Origin: Litoditis marina
Lineage: Eukaryota; Nematoda; Chromadorea; Rhabditida; Rhabditidae
Length of the DNA: 64,000 nucleotides
Assembly: GCA_964036275.1 (NCBI GenBank)
Contig: OZ038436.1
Span: 5,736,936 to 5,800,935, forward strand
Direction: 5' to 3'
Made by a program: the position numbers and the translations under genes. The notes below the pieces were generated by a model that was given only the letters and a program-made list of their open reading frames with translations, ran no database searches and was not told the origin of the DNA. The number at the start of each line of letters is the position of its first letter. Position 1 is the first letter of the stretch. Positions 59,040-64,000 of the stretch are shown here, one piece after another.

Positions 59040-59335
59040 CTATTCGTGTACTAATCATTCCGTAGTGATATGATTTAGTACAGTATCAAGCAACCTCGTG
59101 AAATGGTCAGGGATGTTTAGATATGTACAATTTACCACTCATGTTATGTTGGATAACAGTTGTTAGAGAGAGGAATAGAAAAATAGATCATAAAAAGTAG
59201 ATCACACGTTCACATATTATTCATATTTCACTCGTATGCGTTGTCGAACAATGAGTGAATTGCAAAATAGGTAAGACGCGTTTGCGTGTTGCACGCCCAT
59301 TACTTGACGGAGCAAGGTTATCCAGTGTCAGTTTT
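59040..59335. repeat. Threefold repeat, unit 3 (partial)
   Basis: It keeps AACAGTTGTTAGAGAG, AGATCACACGTTCACA and TTGCACGCCCATTACTTGAC; the left part is missing. Confidence 0.7.
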
Positions 59336-59989
59336 GTTCTTTTTGGTAGTATCAGCTCAGAAAAGTAGAATTTCGGGTAATATTCGGATCCCAATGTAGA
59401 TAAATACATTGCACGAGGGTAAAATATTAGAAGAACCGATATTAGAAGACAATACTTTGTTCATTAATGTACACTCAGTGTACACTTAGATTCTAAATTG
59501 AATACAAAATATACAAGTATGATCGAACTAAGCGATTGTAACAAAATATCTCAAGGTCCACACAGTTTTCTGCGTCCCGCACGCGATGCGACAAGTTGCA
59601 AAAGTTAATTTGTCCGCATGAAACGTCAAAAAATCTTCTAAAGGTTTCTATGGAAAGTGTTTTCAGAATCACCTATGTTAAACCCTAAAAAGTCAAAACC
59701 TTTATATCTTCTCATCTGTGTTACTATCCGCTTAACTAGATTTTGTAGGCAAAGGGAGAAGAAGACGACAAAATTATGGGGTGAATGAGCTCAATGATCA
59801 CGAACACCACAACTATACTTGCGACTTTGCAAACCTGACATCTCAGAAAGCATTGATTCTTTTTCGACGTAGAAACATTATCTCGAACAAAAACATATTG
59901 ACTTTTCCCACATTACACTGCGAATATAGTTTTGACATTTCTTGACGATTGGGAGAGCCTCAACTGAGACAAGAGATGTTTGTTTGCAT

Positions 59990-60031
59990 TTCTAGAGCGG
60001 TTGAATGTGTCAGCACTTCCTTATACACTGC
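59990..60031 (+). promoter_or_regulatory. Cassette GGTTGAATGTGTCAGC + CTTATACA
   Basis: It reads CATTTCTAGAGC, GGTTGAATGTGTCAGCAC, then TTCCTTATACACTG. Confidence 0.4.
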
Positions 60032-60342
60032 CCAAACTTCATTTATCAATCATGAGTACAAATTGAACCAAGAATACAGAATTAAAGTGTGAACAAGAAT
60101 GTCAACCGATAACGTTCGTACATTATTCATAATTGATAACAAACATGGCACATCATAAGATGTATTCATATCTTCAACATATTTTGTCACAATTTCAACT
60201 TCAACTCACCGTAGTTGGAATACCTCCCACAATCCTGTCGTTTTGGTCCCGAATAACTTGATTAACGATGAAAATCATGAAACAGGTTATGATGAATAGC
60301 GCTCGTCAAAACAACATTTCTCATGTTTCATTCATTCAATAG

Positions 60343-60779
60343 CGCCGATTTTCCAGACGTTTGGACGCTGTTTCATGCGGCACTATTGTAGACAATATCA
60401 CTCGCAATTACCAGTAGAAAACAGGTCGTCAGCTTTAACTTTCGCGAGAACAAGGGAGAAAGGTAGATATAGACGATTAGCCAGCGGAACAGCGTTTTTG
60501 ATCTCGAGTTCTGGATCGGAAAACGATGGCATACCGATATCGAGACACCGTGTAGAGTGAAGCTTTGATGTGTTTGAGGCCGGAGGTTTCACCAAAAAAC
60601 CGAATTGACCAATCACAGGTCTTGGCAACGCCCATTTGCCCCTTGCCGTAACGGAGTTACGAAAAAAGCTTAGAGCCCGCCCCTCAAACATATTCAAAAA
60701 GCCTTGGTACTTTTGAAAATAGTCATTTACCATTATGAGTGGGGAGCCGCCGGTCGTATATTCGGCGGTTGGGAATCAA
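60343..60779 (-). pseudogene. Unrecognised open frame, copy 2, truncated at the C-terminal end
   Basis: It matches 58232-58668 nearly base for base. The last 40 or so codons of copy 1 are absent because the match breaks at 60343. The first 111 codons from ATG 60733 remain open, and the upstream 15 in-frame codons are also kept. The two copies share the same 5' break beside GGGAATCAACCA, so they derive from one truncated source or the break is an element end. Confidence 0.5.
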
Positions 60780-60807
60780 CCAACCGTTTTTTCATCTCTG
60801 GGTTCAG

Positions 60808-61124
60808 CGGAAGACGACTTGTTTCTAATACGACAATCTACTATCGTATTCGGATTAACACGACTTTTTTGAGAGAATCTTTAGTAGACAGTATGGACTA
60901 CGTTCCCGAAGATGTTATCAAAGACATGGAGGGCTACGAAGAGTATGTGAAGAACTTTCAATGAGAGATGGAAAATGCCGCCAGAAGTCCGGAGAGATGG
61001 AAAACCAAATCCGAACAATCTCAATTTGGAAGGATTAACCACCGATGCGACATCACAGGCCGGACCTACAGTACACGCTGATTTAGAAGATATCGAAATC
61101 GATTTTGGTAGTTTTGGATTATAA
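60808..61124 (+). pseudogene. Plus-strand terminal exon with a frameshift, unrecognised
   Basis: A CTCTGGGTTCAG acceptor is followed by an open frame (including VDSMDYVPEDVIKDMEGYEE) that stops at TGA 60962-60964. A second frame starting just upstream of that stop continues for about 50 codons to TAA 61122-61124, ending in an acidic tail (LEDIEIDFGS). AATAAA follows at 61123. The two parts look like one C-terminal coding region broken by a 1-base shift. The strand is opposite to the neighbouring frame at 60343-60779, which suggests a compact multi-gene element. Confidence 0.4.
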
Positions 61125-61309
61125 TAAAAAACTGTACTTGCAGCGTATCATTTGGGATTCTTTCTAAAGTTGAAAATGAGTGTCAAATATAAAATATTAA
61201 ACGTGTTCGAGAATCTATAGTTTCATTTTCAACCCCCACAATCCATGTGAGAAAGGCTATTGACTAATAATACAATGAATGCGGCGGTCAGGGTGCGAGA
61301 GTGTTTCGT

Positions 61310-61580
61310 AAGAGAGAGAGAGAGAGAGTGAGAGAGTGTCTCGTATGAGAGAGAGAGAGTGAGAGTGAGAGAGTGTTTCGTATGAGAGAGAGAGAGTCTG
61401 TTAGCATCCGTGTGCATGTAGGCAGGGACGAAGAGAAATAGCCTGTAGCGCGCCTAAACAGTGAGAGCGCGAGAAAAAGAGCGAGTAGATTTCGGCCAGC
61501 TGGTGAGTGAGACAGAGGGAGAGAGAGAGGGAGATAGAGGGAGAGAGAAAGATAAATAAGGAGAGAGAGAGAGAGAAACT
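61310..61580 (+). repeat. (GA)n-rich region
   Basis: GAGAGAGA runs broken by GTGTTTCGTATGAGAG units at about 61297-61395, then a second purine tract at 61500-61580. The frame at 61229-61417 on the minus strand is repeat translation. Confidence 0.9.
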
Positions 61581-61678
61581 CTAGAAAGGTACATAGTTTT
61601 TAACCTCAATTCAATTCCAGGCAAATGTGCAATTCTTATTTCAACTGCAAAAACACAACATGAAAAACACGTGAATCC

Positions 61679-61787
61679 TCAGAGTTTGGCGGCCATGCTT
61701 CCTTCTTGGCTGTCGACAAAGATAAACCGCATGGTGGGGTAATCCTCACTCTCTGCCAACAGCTCGATGTATTGCTGAACGCACGGC
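61679..61787 (-). CDS. Last exon of unrecognised gene or pseudogene (exon 4 of 4 seen)
   Basis: After an ATATTTTGCAG acceptor this exon encodes 35 residues (starting PCVQQYIELLAESEDYP, ending GSMAAKL) and a TGA stop. It is entered in phase 2. Base composition is clearly less A/T-rich than the flanks, as expected for coding sequence. It is the 3' end of the series 63660, 62902, 62407, 61787. No family is recognised. Confidence 0.5.
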
Positions 61788-62247
61788 CTGCAAAATATAT
61801 GTTCAGAACCAACTAATTTCCTTATTTTCTACCAGAGTTATGAGGCGCGCTTGCGTCTAGTGCATTTGAAAAGTTCTTACTCAATTTGCTTTATTGATCG
61901 CTACATCCGAATACAGAGGGCTGAATTGGAGGTTTAGTGTATGAAACCAGTTTTCTGTGAATGTAGAAAGAAGCCTAGGTTTACTAAATAGTGCATGCCA
62001 TTTTCATTTATAGACGTCACTATTTTACTATTCTACAAACTTCTCGGTACAATCATTGTTTCAATTGTGCAATACTGCAAAGTGCACATTATACAATGAG
62101 CGCGTAACAAAGTAAACTAGACTCTTCATCTTATTTTTATCTTCCATGTCTCCAATTTCTCGTAATTGGAGTGCAATATATACCAATGTGAACAGTGTTA
62201 AATCACGAAGAAACATTCCATTCTAATCTATTCTATTCGTGGCTAAC

Positions 62248-62407
62248 CTGTTGTGGTCCACGAGTTGCCTCTGTGTATCCTTCTCAGACACATCCGCCGA
62301 CTTCAGGAAAACTTCCATCTAGCAATCCTCGTTTCCGTACGGACTAGGGCGTCCTCGATGCACTCGGAGTATCCGAGGTTGGCCTGATCAGCCAATATGG
62401 CTGTGCT
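62248..62407 (-). pseudogene. Exon 3 of unrecognised gene, with a 1-base frameshift
   Basis: TTCCCATTACAG is the acceptor and AACAG|GTTAGC the donor. The first part reads STAILADQANLGYSEC and continues to RTETRIA. There the frame runs into TGA, while the next frame continues MEVFLKSADVSEKD to the donor in the phase needed by the last exon. One base missing near 62317-62325 explains this. Either the gene is broken or the assembly has an error. Confidence 0.5.
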
Positions 62408-62604
62408 CTGTAATGGGAACGTAGTGTGATGAATCACTATTACCCAACTAGGGTGGGAATTTCCCCAACTCGAGGAATTCTAAATATTTAACATGATTAA
62501 CAATCCTATTTCGAACATTTTATCTGAATCACACTTAAAAATGTATACTTGCGTGGTTCCATCTAGAGTTGCCTTGCAACTGGCTTATTTGAAGGCCTAG
62601 ATAC

Positions 62605-62628
62605 TCAACAATAATAATAATAATAATA
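62605..62628 (+). repeat. (AAT)n microsatellite
   Basis: CAATAATAATAATAATAATA run. Confidence 0.9.
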
Positions 62629-62812
62629 TATTTCTTACACAAAATTCTAACAAAGGAACATAAACTAAGCTCTTTGAATAACCGCAGTTGGAAGAAAAAT
62701 GGTAAAATAAGCTCTACAAAGTGCAAATGTAGAAAAAAGAATAGGACCAGTAGAAAAAAACTCTGACTGCTCAGGTGATACGGTCAAAACTACAAAAAAG
62801 CTAGTAACTTAC

Positions 62813-62902
62813 TGCGTCGTGCAGATGAACTGCAATCCTGTGTACCTCTTGATGTTCTTGGACATAACAATCGGCGAGTTCGAACACACAGGTGATCCAA
62901 CC
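62813..62902 (-). CDS. Exon 2 of unrecognised gene or pseudogene
   Basis: CCATTTTAG acceptor, GCA|GTAAGT donor, 90 bases. The frame that joins exon 3 cleanly reads GWITCVFELADCYVQEHQ and then HRIAVHLHDA, an amphipathic helix-like stretch. It requires phase 0 entry, but exon 1 leaves in phase 1, so there is one extra base at this splice junction. The other two frames are also open, so the frame choice rests on peptide quality. Confidence 0.45.
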
Positions 62903-63541
62903 CTAAAATGGAATTGAATAAGATTATTGGAATATACTCAGTTTCATTAATCGATGTCCTTTTACAGTAACCCGTTAAACATTCAGTAGACTCTTTCAAA
63001 TGAATAAATCCATGTTTCGGTTCAAAACTGTCACAGTTTGTACACTAATGGTGCAGAAGACATTGTTAATGTTTGAAGAAACCCCGAAAATGTCAACATA
63101 CCAAACTTTTAAGAGGTATACAACTGATTCGGTTATGTTTCATATTATAATAACTGGGCATTGCGATCCAAATACGATTAACTTTTTCACAGTTCAATCT
63201 TTCAAGATACAAAGATAAATATTAGTTTTTGAAAGAGATGCAAAGAGAAATATGAGTTTTTTCAAGACCAAAAACTAGTCATCGCTCAGCTTTTGAGTGC
63301 CGGTTCAAAATTCTTGAAACAAATAAGAACAAATATACTTTTCTCTATCAAAAAATACTTGTGTCTGACATTTACGGCGTTAATCATTCAGAAACTTGAT
63401 TGTTCGTAGAAAAATGCTCGTGCAATGTTTCACAGTTTCACTTTTTTGTTCATCACGTTTTCGATTCTTGGTCAAATTGAGTTGGTTTCCTTTTTTACCG
63501 TATATCACATGCGTGCATGTGAATAAGTTAATCAAACACAC

Positions 63542-63660
63542 CTGTCTGCCAGTCCGCGACACTTATCACGAACTGCAAGTCGCCGTTGAAGTACGGCTCC
63601 GGGTGTTTCTTGAAGACCACTTGGTACGAGCGGTTGGCGGTTGCAGATTTGGTAACCACT
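63542..63660 (-). CDS. Exon 1 (most 5' seen) of unrecognised gene or pseudogene
   Basis: TTGTTGCAG acceptor and ACAG|GTGTGT donor bound 119 bases. The best frame reads SYQVVFKKHPEPYFNG, then DLQFVISVADWQTG. Upstream exons would lie beyond the window. A second frame is also open across exons 1-2 and stops in exon 3, so which frame was used is uncertain. Confidence 0.45.
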
Positions 63661-63935
63661 CTGCAACAAGAACATATATGCATGGTGTTTATTTCATGAA
63701 AAAGAAATACATGAATGTTTAGAACGTGTTTGCGGTAAAATAAAGCTTGTGGTAAAGTAGAACTGTGAGGTATAAACGCGCTCCGAAGGAGCTTTGTAGA
63801 CGCAAATATGTATGACTGTGGAAGTAACGAAAGGTGCGGAAGAGCGCAAAAAACAAAGGTCTTTTAGTGCGCTTTTTAGGGAAATCTCTACCTTCGCTGG
63901 GACAGAACAAAGAAGAGATAACCGTTTATTTTATA

Positions 63936-63972
63936 CACGTGTGTCACGTGACACAACACGTGATAACACGTG
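63936..63972. promoter_or_regulatory. Cluster of four CACGTG palindromes
   Basis: CACGTG at 63936, 63945, 63957 and 63967, in repeats of TGTCACGTGACACAACA type. These are E-box sequences. It could equally be a decayed short tandem repeat that runs out of the window. Confidence 0.6.
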
Positions 63973-64000
63973 ACACAACACGGGTGTCACATGTGTTCAC

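Noticed and set aside
1..64000. Every GTTTCA hexamer as a promoter signal
   Set aside because: In 64 kb of A/T-rich DNA on two strands some tens are expected by chance. Only sites with the extended core and a nearby TATA-like block are kept.

Overview
The window looks like non-coding, repeat-dense DNA from a nematode, probably a rhabditid close to Caenorhabditis. The reasons are its high A+T content, short introns ending in TTTTCAG-type acceptors, no long open frames, and many short foldback (MITE-like) elements. No bacterial-type operon, rRNA, CRISPR array or complete recognised gene is visible. All calls come from reading the sequence; no alignment or database search was run.

Layout. Positions 1-13452 and about 15405-25160 are two diverged copies of one tandem segmental duplication, and a short third copy lies at 25666-26432. 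The duplication carries exons of an unrecognised minus-strand gene. Its last exon encodes one transmembrane helix and a short hydrophilic C-terminus. The last three exons of the right-most copy (25849 down to 21624) read together in compatible phase. The 5' exons of the other two copies carry a premature stop and a 56-base frameshifting deletion. Comparing copies gives empty sites and target-site duplications for several mobile elements that inserted after the duplication: hAT-like with 8 bp, PIF/Harbinger-like with TAA, and a TA element. Positions 26.4-30.5 kb hold MITEs and a tRNA-like relic. Positions 30.5-47 kb are gene-poor and contain a short segment copied again at 56.5 kb, poly-G/poly-C tracts at 38.8 and 40.0-40.3 kb, a palindromic repeat and a (CA)n run. 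Positions 47.76-54.32 kb form a large inverted repeat whose arms carry a decayed array of about 140 bp units rich in GGCGCC. Positions 54.5-59.4 kb hold a threefold repeat. Positions 58.1-61.1 kb contain two copies of an unrecognised open frame plus a frameshifted plus-strand exon. Positions 61.68-63.66 kb contain four exons of a minus-strand gene or pseudogene.

The most unusual pattern is a short cassette found more than 20 times on both strands: a GAATGTNTCA-like core followed about 10-15 bases later by a TTATA/TATATA block, mostly in unrelated flanks. It resembles the GTTTC core of nematode piRNA (Ruby) or snRNA-type promoters. I propose, without proof, that it marks many small transcription units in this gene-poor region.
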